64,000 nucleotides of DNA. It comes from Paraburkholderia lycopersici (GTDB lineage Bacteria > Pseudomonadota > Gammaproteobacteria > Burkholderiales > Burkholderiaceae). Every line of letters starts with the position of its first letter. Position 1 is the first letter of the stretch. Location of the stretch: NCBI RefSeq assembly GCF_900096975.1, contig NZ_FMYQ01000031.1, positions 1 to 64,000 on the forward strand, in the 5' to 3' direction. The position numbers and the translations under genes are program-made. The notes below the pieces were generated by a model. The model was not told the DNA's origin and ran no database searches. It was given only the letters and a program-made list of their open reading frames with translations. Shown piece after piece: positions 27,027 to 35,210 of the stretch.

Positions 27027-28481
27027 ATGACTAACGTTCCCACGTTTCTTAACTACATCGACGGCGAATGGTGCGCGAGCCTCGCGGGCGCCACATTCGA
27101 CAACGTCAACCCCGCCGACACGCGCGACGTGGTGGGCCGCTTTCAGGCCAGCACCGAAGCGGACGCGCTCGCGGCCGTGCGCGCCGCGTCTTCGGCTTTC
27201 GGCGCGTGGAAGCGCCTCGCACCGGCCGCGCGCGCGAAGATCCTGCTCGACGCGGCGGCCTACCTCGAACACCACGCCGACCGCTTTGGAGAAGAACTCA
27301 CGCGCGAGGAGGGCAAGCAAAAGGCGCTCGCGAAAGACGAATTCGTGCGTGCCGCGCAGACCCTGCGCTTCTATGCCGTCGAAGCGCAGTCATACGGCAG
27401 CGAAACTTATCCGAGCGACGACGCGGGCATGATGGTCTATACCGTGCGCGAACCGCTCGGCGTCGTGACCGTGATTTCTCCGTGGAATTTTCCGGTGTCG
27501 ATTCCGGCGCGCAAGATCGCCCCCGCGCTCATCTGCGGCAACACCGTCGTGTTCAAGCCGGCATCGGACGCGCCCCTGAGCGGCCTGCGCCTCGCCGAGG
27601 CGTTCGTCGAGGCCGGCATTCCGAAGGGCGTGCTCAATTTCGTTACGGGCAGCGCAGGCGCGATCGGCTCTGCACTCGTCGGTGCGCGTGAAGTGCGGGC
27701 GATTTCCTTCACGGGATCGACGGCCGCGGGCGAGCAGATTCACCGCGCGGCCTCGCTTTCCACGCGCACGCAAATGGAGTTGGGCGGCAAGAATCCGCTC
27801 ATCGTGCTCGACGCGGACGATATCGACCGTGCCGTCGATCTCACCGTCAAGGGCGGCTTTTCGCTCGCGGGCCAGGCCTGCACGGGCACGAGCCGCGTGC
27901 TGGTGGCGCGCGCCATCCGAGCGGAATTCGTCGAGCGTCTGGCGGCCAGGGCTACCGCGCTCGTGGTCGGCAACGGCATGACGCCGGGCGTCGACGTGGG
28001 CCCGCTCGCCACGGCCGGTCAGTTGCGAACCGTGCTCGACTATATCGCGGTAGGCATGAAGGAGGCCACGCTCGTGTGCGGTGGCGAGCAACTCAAGCAC
28101 GGCGAATACGCACACGGTTACTTCGTCATGCCGACGATATTTTCCGGCGTGCCGCGCGACGCGCGCATTGCCCGCGAGGAGATCTTCGGGCCGGTGATCG
28201 CCGTGATCGACGTGGACGATTACGACGACGCCATTGCCGTGGCGAACGACAGCGAGTACGGGCTTGCCGCCGCGCTCGTCACGCGCGACGCGCAACTCAT
28301 GCACCGCTTTGCGAACGACATCGAGGCGGGCACCGTGAAGATCAACCGCACGACCACGGGCAACCTCGTCAACGCGCCGTTTGGCGGGCTCAAGCGTTCG
28401 AGCACGGCCACGTTCCGCGAGTCGGGGCGCAACGGGCTCGAGTTCTATCTACAGACCAAGACCGTCTATCGCGGCGCGTAA
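27027..28481 (+). CDS. NAD(P)-dependent aldehyde dehydrogenase
   Basis: A 484-residue ALDH-superfamily enzyme. The coenzyme segment is VISPWNFPVSIPARKIAPAL, the Glu motif TQMELGGKNPLIVL and the catalytic Cys is in GQACTGTSRV. The ending FGGLKRSSTATFRESGRNGLEFY is intact. It resembles semialdehyde dehydrogenases more than general long-chain ALDHs. I used the ATG at 27027; the open frame extends far upstream through the oxygenase gene without meaning. As the gene after the oxygenase it probably oxidises an aldehyde released by it. Confidence 0.9.
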   Translation: MTNVPTFLNYIDGEWCASLAGATFDNVNPADTRDVVGRFQASTEADALAAVRAASSAFGAWKRLAPAARAKILLDAAAYLEHHADRFGEELTREEGKQKALAKDEFVRAAQTLRFYAVEAQSYGSETYPSDDAGMMVYTVREPLGVVTVISPWNFPVSIPARKIAPALICGNTVVFKPASDAPLSGLRLAEAFVEAGIPKGVLNFVTGSAGAIGSALVGAREVRAISFTGSTAAGEQIHRAASLSTRTQMELGGKNPLIVLDADDIDRAVDLTVKGGFSLAGQACTGTSRVLVARAIRAEFVERLAARATALVVGNGMTPGVDVGPLATAGQLRTVLDYIAVGMKEATLVCGGEQLKHGEYAHGYFVMPTIFSGVPRDARIAREEIFGPVIAVIDVDDYDDAIAVANDSEYGLAAALVTRDAQLMHRFANDIEAGTVKINRTTTGNLVNAPFGGLKRSSTATFRESGRNGLEFYLQTKTVYRGA

Positions 28482-28536
28482 CAACGCGTCTGTCACGGTG
28501 CGTCACTCTTTTTCTCATCGATATCGTTACCCAGCC

Positions 28537-29016
28537 ATGAAAGCATTTTTTAAACTCGAACTGGCCGAAGCCCGCCACATGATCGCAGCGGCGATCGCAC
28601 GCTCGCAGCAGATCGGCGTGCTCGAGTCGATCTGCGTGGTCGACGAAGGCGGCTTTCCCCTCGCGCTCGAACGCATGGACGGCGGCCGCATCACCGGCCC
28701 GCAGATCGCCTGGAACAAGGCCTTCACGGCTGCGGGCCACAAGCGTTCCACGCATTTGTTCACCACGCCGCCCAACGGCCCCGCGCTGCCCGGCAACGAG
28801 GCGTTCGGCATTCAATGGAGCTTCGAAGGGCGCTTTGCGGCTTTCGTGGGCGGCTTTCCGATTGTCGTGGACCAGCAGGTGGTGGGCGGTGTGGGACTCT
28901 CGGGCGGCAACGGCGAGCAGGACACGCAGGCGGGTCTTGCCGCGCTCGGCGCGCTGCGCGACCTGTTGCGCGAAAGCGGCCGCGAAGTGCTCGTGCAACC
29001 TGACATCAAGCTTTGA
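28537..29016 (+). CDS. GlcG/HbpS family (DUF336) protein
   Basis: A 159-residue protein of the haem-degrading/GlcG-like family. It shows LAEARHMIAAAIARSQQIGV, the strand VVDEGGFPLALERMDGGRITGPQIAWNKAFTAA and the GGFPIVVDQQVVGGVGLSGGN loop. Members bind haem or act as small enzymes next to oxidative catabolic genes; many are uncharacterised. It lies 55 bp after the aldehyde dehydrogenase and 15 bp before the reductase, so it is clearly part of this operon. ATG 28537 is the only start that fits the family. Confidence 0.82.
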   Translation: MKAFFKLELAEARHMIAAAIARSQQIGVLESICVVDEGGFPLALERMDGGRITGPQIAWNKAFTAAGHKRSTHLFTTPPNGPALPGNEAFGIQWSFEGRFAAFVGGFPIVVDQQVVGGVGLSGGNGEQDTQAGLAALGALRDLLRESGREVLVQPDIKL

Positions 29017-29031
29017 GAAGCGAGGCCCGAC

Positions 29032-30060
29032 GTGACGTCCACGAGCTTTCGTGTCACATGGATAGAGGCGCAGAGCAATTTCGTTGCATCCGCAACGGAA
29101 ACGGTGCTCGAAGCCGCGCGGCGCGCGGGCGTGACGCTGCCGGCCGAATGCGAGTTTGGCGGCTGCGGCACCTGCCGTGTGAAACTGGTGCAGGGGCGCG
29201 TGCATTACGACGAGCCGCCGCTCGCGCTCGCCCCCGACGAGGCGGCGCAAGGTTACGCGCTCATGTGCCAGGCCCGCGCGCAAACGGATCTGGCGATCAG
29301 CACCGAGCGCGTGCTCGACGCGCCGGCACCCGCGCGGCGGCGCCGCGCAACGGTGGTGCGCACGCAAAAGTTGTGCGGCGACGTCACGCGCCTCGTGCTC
29401 GCCTTCGACGATGGCGCGCCTTTCGTCTTCCGGCCCGGCCAGTATCTGAACGTGCTGCTGGGGGAGGCCGGCTCGCGCAGCTTCTCGATGGCCTCGCAGC
29501 CCGGCGATACCCACATCGAGTTGCAGATTCGCGAGATCGAGGGCGGCTACTTCACGCAAACGCTCCTCGGCACGCTGCATGAGGGCGACGCGCTCGATGT
29601 CGAGGGGCCGCTCGGCGGTTTCGGCTATCACGAGGAGGACTATCGCCCGATCGTGATGGCGGCCACGGGCACGGGCGTGGCGCCGCTCGCCGGCATGCTT
29701 GCGGCGATTCTCGCAGCGGACGACGCACCGCCGGTGGATCTCTACTGGGGTGCGCGCACGCAAGCCGATCTCTATTTGCACGAGCACTTTTCGCAACTGG
29801 CCGCGCGTCACGAGGACTTTCGTTATGTGCCCGTGCTCTCGCGCGCGGGGGAGGCGTGGGCCGGCGCGCGCGGCTATGTGCAGGACGCCGTGCTCGCCGA
29901 TCACACCGATCTCTCGGAGCACGCGCTGTACCTGTGCGGCTCGCCTGGCATGATCGCCGACGCGCGGCGCGCGTTTCTCGCGAATGGCGCGAGCGTGCGC
30001 TATCTGTACGCGGACAGCTTCACGTTCCAGCATCCGCAGCCCGCGCCGGCCGGGATTTGA
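29032..30060 (+). CDS. [2Fe-2S]/flavin oxidoreductase (ferredoxin-NAD(P)H reductase type)
   Basis: A 342-residue electron-transfer protein like the reductase components of Rieske or diiron oxygenases. An N-terminal plant-type [2Fe-2S] domain has ligands Cys40, Cys45, Cys48 (ECEFGGCGTC) and Cys79. A flavin domain follows with GQYLNVLLGEAGSRSFSMAS, then an NAD domain with GTGVAPLAGML and LYLCGSPGMI. The start is GTG. It can move electrons from NAD(P)H through flavin to its own cluster and on to the diiron oxygenase or the free ferredoxins at 32.4 and 33.1 kb. It is the last intact gene of the operon. Confidence 0.88.
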   Translation: MTSTSFRVTWIEAQSNFVASATETVLEAARRAGVTLPAECEFGGCGTCRVKLVQGRVHYDEPPLALAPDEAAQGYALMCQARAQTDLAISTERVLDAPAPARRRRATVVRTQKLCGDVTRLVLAFDDGAPFVFRPGQYLNVLLGEAGSRSFSMASQPGDTHIELQIREIEGGYFTQTLLGTLHEGDALDVEGPLGGFGYHEEDYRPIVMAATGTGVAPLAGMLAAILAADDAPPVDLYWGARTQADLYLHEHFSQLAARHEDFRYVPVLSRAGEAWAGARGYVQDAVLADHTDLSEHALYLCGSPGMIADARRAFLANGASVRYLYADSFTFQHPQPAPAGI

Positions 30061-30261
30061 CACGCCGCGCGCGAAACATGAGGCGCGCTTCGCGCGCGGC
30101 GCCCCTTCGAACAAACGCAGCTCGCACGATTTTCGCGGCCGTTTTTTGGGGGGCCAGATGCAATGCCCATTGTATTGAAACCGCGCTCCATCGTCCCCGA
30201 CACCATCACTAGCTGATGGCATCGTGTTTATTACTTTCCAGTCCTAATATAGTCTAAAAAT

Positions 30262-30925
30262 TTTGGTTATCTGGCTGGCGTCGTCGCGATCATCGCGACG
30301 ATGATCTTTCGCGCCAACGTCGTCGTGCCCGCGATTCTCGCGACCTTCGCGGTGGTGTTCGCGTGGTCCGGCAAGCTGCTCACCGGCTTTCAGGCCATCT
30401 TCATGGTCAGCCTGACCCCCGCTCACGAACTGTTCAATATCTCTCTCGTGGTCGCGCTCATGATGGCGCTGCTCACCGGCCTGCGCGCGCCCGGCGCCGA
30501 CGTGCGCATGGTGCGCCCGTTCGCGTGCATCATGGTCAACGGGCATGTGGCGTTCTTCATTCTCGTGCTCATCACCTACCTCATCTCCCTGTTCTTCTGG
30601 CCAACGCCCGCCGTGCCGCTCGTGGTCGCGATCCTGATTCCGGCCGCCGTGTATGCGGGCTTGCCGCCGCGGCCGCCATCGTGATCGTGGGGCAGGGCAT
30701 GGCGCTCTCGTCCGATTACGTGATCAAGGTCGCGCTGGCATCAGCGCGAGGGCGGCGGCAGCCGACATGCTCGCCGTGGCGAACACCGCATTCGGCCTCT
30801 CGCTCGGCTCGTGGTGAGCGCGGTCGCGCTCACGAGGTTCTTCGTGGTGCCCGGCCGCGTGAAGGCGCCCTCGGCGGCCAACCTCATCGCATGGGAGGCG
30901 GAGGATGCGGTCGATGAAGCGTGAT
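30262..30925 (+). pseudogene. Multi-spanning transporter relic
   Basis: A hydrophobic frame reads VVAIIATMIFRANVVVPAIL and ACIMVNGHVAFFILVLITYL, continues after a frameshift at about 30660 with AAIVIVGQGMALSSDYVIKV, and after another with MLAVANTAFGLSLVVSAVAL. The pieces belong to one permease with several helices. There is no start codon context, and at least three frame changes occur. I do not recognise the family with certainty. Its place in the cluster suggests a lost transporter for the pathway. Confidence 0.6.
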
Positions 30926-31162
30926 CGAGCGTTTTCCGCTGACGATCTGGCTTGGTTCCGCGCTGCTCGGCTGGATGGCGGCCGGCATGCTGCTCGCCGA
31001 TCCTCACGTGGCGCAGGCGCTGCGCGCGGCGGCGGACGCGCTCGGCGACGGTGCGGCAACGAGCGTTTCGCGCACTGGCTCCTGAGCATTGCGATGGCCG
31101 CGCTGGTGGTGTTCGTGCCATTCGCGCAGCGCATGGGCTTGCGGCGCTCGCGGGCCGGATGA
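30922..31162 (+). pseudogene. TerC-family membrane protein, C-terminal relic
   Basis: VIERFPLTIWLGSALLGWMAAGMLLADP resembles the penultimate helix of TerC-family proteins. A frameshifted continuation FAHWLLSIAMAALVVFVPFA gives the last helix and a stop. The N-terminal two thirds are absent. It directly abuts the transporter relic, so two unrelated genes were joined by deletion. Confidence 0.5.
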
Positions 31163-31220
31163 GGAGGTGCCAGGGTGATCCGGGGCCGGCGGAAAGCGCC
31201 AGCCCGCTGCTTTTCAATTT

Positions 31221-32159
31221 CTACTTCGCGCGTGCCTCAAAGGCGCGATACGCCAGCGCCGCGAGCGCCGCATCCTGAAGCCCGATCCCCACCGCCTTAT
31301 AGACGATGATTTCGTCGTCGCGCTGCCGGCCATGTGCGGCGTTCTCCAGCACGTCTCCTAGCTCGACGAGCTTCGAATCGTCCACCACGCCCGGCGCTGC
31401 CAGCACGAGATCGCCGGCTTCCTCGCGCGCCTGATCGCGCAACTCCACCACGATGCGGCTCGCGCGCGCGAGTGTCGTGTCGTCGAGTTCGCGAGCGTGC
31501 GGCAGGCTGGAGCCGATGGCGGCAACGAATGCGCCCGGCTTTAGCGCCAGGCCGTCGAAGAGCGGCGTGGTGGCGCGCGTGGCCGTGATGATGACATCGG
31601 CGTCGTCGAGGACCTCGGCTGCGCACCCGGCCTCGATCGCGCGAGCCTGCACGCCTTGCGCGCCATAAGCAGCGTTGAGTGCGTGAGCCAGTTCTGCGTG
31701 ACCTTCCATGCCGACAATGCGCAGCGTCTTCAGGTTCGTGAAGCGTGCAATCGCATGCGCGTGGGCGCGCCCCTGTACGCCGGTGCCGAAGATCGTCGCC
31801 GTTTGCGCGTCGGTGCGCGCGAGGCGCTGGATAGCAAGCGTGGTAGTGGCGGCAGTGCGCAAGCGCGTGATGGCGTTGGCGTCGAGCGTGGCGAGGCATT
31901 GGCCGTCGGAGGCGCGAAACAGCACGATCACGAAATTGAACTGGCCGCGAAGGGTCGTGTAGACCTTGGCGGCTGCGACATCGGCTTCGGGCAGCACCGC
32001 ACCCAGCGTGGAGAGTTTGGTCGCACCCGCTTCGGTGCGCACGCGCCGCTGTACCGCGGCGTTGCCACGGGCCTGGTCGCGAAAGGCACTTTCGAGGGCT
32101 GGCATGGCCTGCTCGAAGTCGATGAGTTCGTCGATCTGCCGATCGGTGACGTGAATCAT
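31221..32159 (-). CDS. Ornithine cyclodeaminase/mu-crystallin family protein
   Basis: A 312-residue NAD(P)-binding enzyme of the OCD/mu-crystallin family. Members cyclise ornithine with loss of ammonia, reduce cyclic ketimines or dehydrogenate N-substituted amino acids. The Rossmann motif is ATIFGTGVQGRAHAHAI and the terminal block is IIVYKAVGIGLQDAALA. The substrate-binding Arg/Lys region VYTTLRGQFNF lies near residue 68. It is transcribed against the other genes and shares its promoter gap with the ferredoxin operon. Its presence suggests the pathway handles an amine or imine. Confidence 0.85.
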   Translation of the reverse strand: MIHVTDRQIDELIDFEQAMPALESAFRDQARGNAAVQRRVRTEAGATKLSTLGAVLPEADVAAAKVYTTLRGQFNFVIVLFRASDGQCLATLDANAITRLRTAATTTLAIQRLARTDAQTATIFGTGVQGRAHAHAIARFTNLKTLRIVGMEGHAELAHALNAAYGAQGVQARAIEAGCAAEVLDDADVIITATRATTPLFDGLALKPGAFVAAIGSSLPHARELDDTTLARASRIVVELRDQAREEAGDLVLAAPGVVDDSKLVELGDVLENAAHGRQRDDEIIVYKAVGIGLQDAALAALAYRAFEARAK

Positions 32160-32213
32160 GGGAGGAGGTCCTTGGTGGTGAGTGAATCAAGCGCGTTACA
32201 TATGGGAATTTCG

Positions 32214-32226
32214 GTATGCGATATAC
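32214..32226. promoter_or_regulatory. Possible weak GntR-type operator D (OCD promoter)
   Basis: Read on the minus strand the 13-mer is GTATATCGCATAC, which differs from operator A at two central positions. It stands 55 bp upstream of the ornithine-cyclodeaminase start. It is the least certain site of the set, but its outer half-sites (GTAT...ATAC) are kept. Confidence 0.35.
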
Positions 32227-32325
32227 GTAAATTGGAACAGTGGCGCCGAGGATAGACCCCTGTCGCGGTGACTGACGCGCGCGTGGCGCTTCGATTCGCA
32301 CAAGCCAGGTTCCTTTTTTAATACA

Positions 32326-32338
32326 GTATACAGTGTTC
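32326..32338. promoter_or_regulatory. GntR-type operator C (ferredoxin operon promoter)
   Basis: GTATACAGTGTTC matches the shared motif at 12 of 13 positions. An overlapping upstream ATACAGTATAC repeats the half-site. It lies 76 bp before the first ferredoxin gene in the divergent gap with the OCD gene. Confidence 0.65.
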
Positions 32339-32413
32339 GAATATAGGTTACACTGCGTCCGTGGCCCAAGCAACGGTGCGAGAGGGCCAGTTGCTTTGGT
32401 CCGAGGAGGATGC

Positions 32414-32722
32414 ATGCCAGTCGTCGTGTTCCACAGGAACGGGGAAGCCTACAGAGGGGAAGTCAAGGAAAACACCAATCTGGTCGTTCGTGCGGGCATC
32501 AAGCAGTTTCCGTTTCCGCATTTGCGCTACGAGTGCGGCATGGGCAAATGCGCGCGCTGCGCGTGCCGCGTGCTCTCGGGCGGCGATCAGTTGCCCCCGC
32601 CCAACTGGAAGGAGAAAAAGCAGTTGGGCGAGCGGCTCGAAGCCGGTTACCGGCTGGCGTGCCAGCTATGGATCGAGCACGACATCGAACTGGAGCAGGA
32701 CGAACTGCCCGTCGAGGCCTGA
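32414..32722 (+). CDS. [2Fe-2S] ferredoxin 1
   Basis: A 102-residue plant/adrenodoxin-fold ferredoxin. Cluster ligands are Cys41, Cys46, Cys49 (ECGMGKCARC) and Cys83 (LACQ); an extra Cys51 follows. The ATG at 32414 has a GAGGAGGA ribosome site; the longer frame begins within the operator region. The C-terminus is acidic, as expected for a redox partner surface. It is the first gene of a four-gene operon with an unknown protein, a second ferredoxin and a hydrolase, and it is a candidate electron donor to the diiron oxygenase. Confidence 0.87.
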   Translation: MPVVVFHRNGEAYRGEVKENTNLVVRAGIKQFPFPHLRYECGMGKCARCACRVLSGGDQLPPPNWKEKKQLGERLEAGYRLACQLWIEHDIELEQDELPVEA

Positions 32723-32770
32723 GCGCCGGGCGCACGGGCCCACAAGAACAGCGCAATAACCGGAGAGCGC

Positions 32771-33097
32771 ATGTATATCGTACTCACGAGCCGGCCCGGC
32801 CAGTACCACAGCGAGCCGACCGACGGCATCACACCGATCGAAACGCACGACTACTTCTACGGCGCGCGCCACGTGGCGGCGTTCATGGTGGCGCGTCTGG
32901 ATGGCGAGGCGCGTGTGCGCATCGTCGAGGAGTCCGCGCCTGGCAGCGGCGCGCAGGGCGTCAACCTCGTGCCCACCCGCTTCTTCGAGAAGTTCGCGAG
33001 CTTGCGCGAGGCGTTGGGCTCCATTCAGGACCTCACCGGACACGGGCACAACGAGGCGAAGCTGATTCGCCGTGAAAATCAAGGATTCCCGGATTAA
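32771..33097 (+). CDS. Unknown 108-residue protein between two ferredoxins
   Basis: I do not recognise a family. The protein is soluble, without signal peptide or membrane segment. It has an aromatic/His stretch (ETHDYFYGARHVAAF, residues 25-39) and a GTP-unrelated Gly/Ser loop (APGSGAQG). The C-terminal segment is basic and polar. It has a GGAGAG ribosome site, and its stop is two bases before the start of the second ferredoxin, indicating translational coupling. The conserved-looking placement suggests an accessory subunit, for instance a coupling or assembly protein for the ferredoxin-oxygenase system, but this is inference. Confidence 0.75.
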   Translation: MYIVLTSRPGQYHSEPTDGITPIETHDYFYGARHVAAFMVARLDGEARVRIVEESAPGSGAQGVNLVPTRFFEKFASLREALGSIQDLTGHGHNEAKLIRRENQGFPD

Positions 33098-33099
33098 CA

Positions 33100-33378
33100 A
33101 TGGTTCAGATTACTTTCCTGAGCAATGGCGGCAAGACGGTCGAGGCGCCGGAGAACAGCAACTTGCTGCGCGTGTCGCTGCGCGAGCAGGGCGGTATTCC
33201 ATTCAAGTGCGGTGGCGGCCTGTGCGGCACCTGCAAGTGCAGGGTCGAGGCGGGCCGCGAGCACACCGACGAAGTCAAGCAAAAGGAGCGGCGCCACCTG
33301 AGCGCCGAAGAACTGGCGAGCGGCTACCGCATGGCGTGCCAGACCTTCATCAAAGGGAACGTGAGCGTGTCATGGTGA
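33100..33378 (+). CDS. [2Fe-2S] ferredoxin 2
   Basis: A 92-residue ferredoxin distinct from the one at 32414. Ligands are Cys37, Cys42, Cys45 (KCGGGLCGTC) and Cys80 (MACQ), with an additional Cys47. It shares the ALASGYRMACQ-like ending of its neighbour but has a more basic middle (KQKERRHL). Its last codons overlap the start of the hydrolase gene by seven bases. Two ferredoxins in one operon plus a reductase with its own cluster is an unusual supply for a single oxygenase. Confidence 0.87.
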   Translation: MVQITFLSNGGKTVEAPENSNLLRVSLREQGGIPFKCGGGLCGTCKCRVEAGREHTDEVKQKERRHLSAEELASGYRMACQTFIKGNVSVSW

Positions 33379-34346
33379 CAGACGATCGAGACGAACAAAG
33401 CGAGCTCGCCGCGCACGAGCCGTTCAGCGCGCTGAGCGGCGTGCAGCGCAAGCAGTTGCTGGAGCTCGGCCCGCGCTGGAATGACGACATCGTCGGCAAC
33501 CGCAAGATCGTGATCGATTGCTATACGCCGGTCGTGGCCGCCGCGCCGAGGGAGAGCACGCAGGTGGAGCGCGAGATCGCCTATGGGCCGAATGCGCGCC
33601 AGGTGCTCGACGTCTTTGCACCGGAGTACGCCGCGCACGAGGGCGGCGCACTGCGCGAGGCGGTGCTGTTCGTGCATGGCGGCGCGTTCGTGCGCGGCAG
33701 CAAGAGCGTGAACGGCGAGATTTACGACAACGTCTGCCACTGGTTCGCCCGCCAGGGCTGCGTGGCGGTGAACGTGGAATACCGGCTCGCCGACGAGGCT
33801 CCCTGGCCCGGCGGCGCCGAAGATGTGGCGTTGGCGCTGGCGTGGGTGCGCGAGCATGCCGCGCGCTGGCGCATCGACACGTCGCGCATCTTCCTGATCG
33901 GCCATTCGGCGGGCGGCGCGCATGCGGCGAGCTGCCTGTTCGATCCCGCGCTCACGCCAGGCGTGCCGCCGGAGAGCGTGGCGGGCCTCGTGCTCATCAG
34001 CGCGCGCCTGTATGCCGACGTCGATACGCGCAATCCGAACGCGGGCCCCGTGCGCCGGTATTTCGGCGAAGACGGATCGCGCTACGCCGAGCGCTCGCCG
34101 CTCACACACGCGGCCCGCTCCGCGGTGCCCGTGATGATCGCCGTGGCCGAGTACGAAAACCGCTTCCTCGACGACTACGGGGCGGCTTTTTTCCTCGCGC
34201 TGCTGCGCCATCGCGGCGTGCCGCCGCGCTTCGTGCAGATGCGCGGCCACAATCACACGTCGATCGTCGCGCACTTCAATTCCGGCGAAGAGACGCTCGG
34301 GCGGGAGATACTCGCGTTCATGGCGTCGACGCAGCGCGCAACGTAA
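33372..34346 (+). CDS. Alpha/beta hydrolase (HSL/kynurenine-formamidase-like)
   Basis: A 324-residue alpha/beta hydrolase. The oxyanion motif is FVHGGAFVRG, the nucleophile elbow IGHSAGGAHA, and the catalytic His is in MRGHNHTSIV, as in the hormone-sensitive-lipase/formamidase group. The N-terminus has about 90 residues before the core strand, with RWNDDIVGNRK resembling a substrate-lid segment. ATG 33372 overlaps the ferredoxin stop, so translation is coupled. It may hydrolyse an ester, N-formyl or enol-lactone intermediate after the oxygenase step. Confidence 0.87.
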   Translation: MVTDDRDEQSELAAHEPFSALSGVQRKQLLELGPRWNDDIVGNRKIVIDCYTPVVAAAPRESTQVEREIAYGPNARQVLDVFAPEYAAHEGGALREAVLFVHGGAFVRGSKSVNGEIYDNVCHWFARQGCVAVNVEYRLADEAPWPGGAEDVALALAWVREHAARWRIDTSRIFLIGHSAGGAHAASCLFDPALTPGVPPESVAGLVLISARLYADVDTRNPNAGPVRRYFGEDGSRYAERSPLTHAARSAVPVMIAVAEYENRFLDDYGAAFFLALLRHRGVPPRFVQMRGHNHTSIVAHFNSGEETLGREILAFMASTQRAT

Positions 34347-34427
34347 CCGGAAGAAGGAGAAAAAGCGGACCACAAATGCCGCCCGCGCAAATTTGACGTC
34401 GCGCAGGCAGAGCGTGCTTCGTATCAT

Positions 34428-34440
34428 GTGTACAGTCTAC
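34428..34440. promoter_or_regulatory. GntR-type operator E (gntR autoregulation)
   Basis: GTGTACAGTCTAC matches the shared motif at 11 of 13 positions. It lies 77 bp upstream of the GntR start chosen at 34518. It supports autoregulation and is the main clue linking the motif to this regulator. Confidence 0.6.
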
Positions 34441-34517
34441 GAAAACCCCGGGTGCTGCTAGAATTGCGCCAGCAGTTCGGGTGCAACAGTCTGATCGTGG
34501 ATCGTGGAGAAAGGAAC

Positions 34518-35210
34518 ATGGTGCGGGGAGCCGTCGAGGCAAGCGGTGCGAGTGGGGCGGGCGGCCGCAAGCCGATCATGCACAAGCAGCTTTCGGAGCT
34601 GGTGATCGCCCGCCTGCGCGAGTCGATCACCTTGGGGCAGTACAAGCCGGGCGACCGGCTGGTCGAGGGCCGCATTGCCGAGGACCTGGACGTGTCGCGC
34701 GTGCCGGTGCGCGAGGCGCTACGCGCGCTCGCCGCCGAAGGGCTGGTCGAGGTGCGGCCTCGCCATGGCGCTGTGGTCGCGTCGCTCGACCCGTCGGCGG
34801 CGCGCGAAATGGTGCAGATCCGCGCCACGCTCGAAGGGCTCAATGCGCGGCTTGCCGCCGAGCATTGCACGCCAGAACTGGTCAGGCAGATCGGCGAGGT
34901 GCTTCAAGCCGGCAACGCCAAGGTGGCCGCCGGCAATCCCGCGGGCCTGCTGGAACTGAACGCGCGCTTTCACGACCTGCTCTACGCGGCGGGCGCCAAT
35001 TCCATGCTGTCCGACCTCATGCGTTCGCTGCGCGACCGCACCCGCATGCTGTTCGTCAACGCCACGGACGAAGAAGTGCGCCTCACATGGGACGAACATG
35101 CGGCCATCCTGCGCGCCGTCCAATCCGGCGATGCGTCGCTCGCGGCGCTGCTGGCCGAGCGCCACGTCACGCGCGCGGCGCAGTACTACCTCGATCACGT
35201 AGCCCGCTGA
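34518..35210 (+). CDS. GntR family transcriptional regulator (FCD domain)
   Basis: A 230-residue regulator. The winged helix-turn-helix spans about residues 20-85 (YKPGDRLVEGRIAEDLDVSRVPVREALRALAAEGLVEV). The FCD domain follows, with His/Asp ligand positions visible in ELNARFHDLL, WDEHAAIL and ERHVTRAAQ; this type binds a metal and an organic-acid ligand. I chose ATG 34518 with an AGAAAGGAAC ribosome site. The longer frame from 34428 would put the operator inside the coding sequence. It is the only regulator in region 2 and is predicted to repress all units carrying the GTATACAGTGTAC motif until a pathway intermediate binds. Confidence 0.87.
   Translation: MVRGAVEASGASGAGGRKPIMHKQLSELVIARLRESITLGQYKPGDRLVEGRIAEDLDVSRVPVREALRALAAEGLVEVRPRHGAVVASLDPSAAREMVQIRATLEGLNARLAAEHCTPELVRQIGEVLQAGNAKVAAGNPAGLLELNARFHDLLYAAGANSMLSDLMRSLRDRTRMLFVNATDEEVRLTWDEHAAILRAVQSGDASLAALLAERHVTRAAQYYLDHVAR

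Noticed and set aside
28390-30222. 610-codon open frame on the minus strand
   Set aside because: It is antisense to the HbpS-like gene and the reductase. Its translation is Arg/His/Ala-rich without recognisable motifs.
32214-32226. Operator D as a full member of the GntR motif set
   Set aside because: It keeps the outer half-sites but loses the central CA. I list it with low confidence and do not count it among the firm sites.
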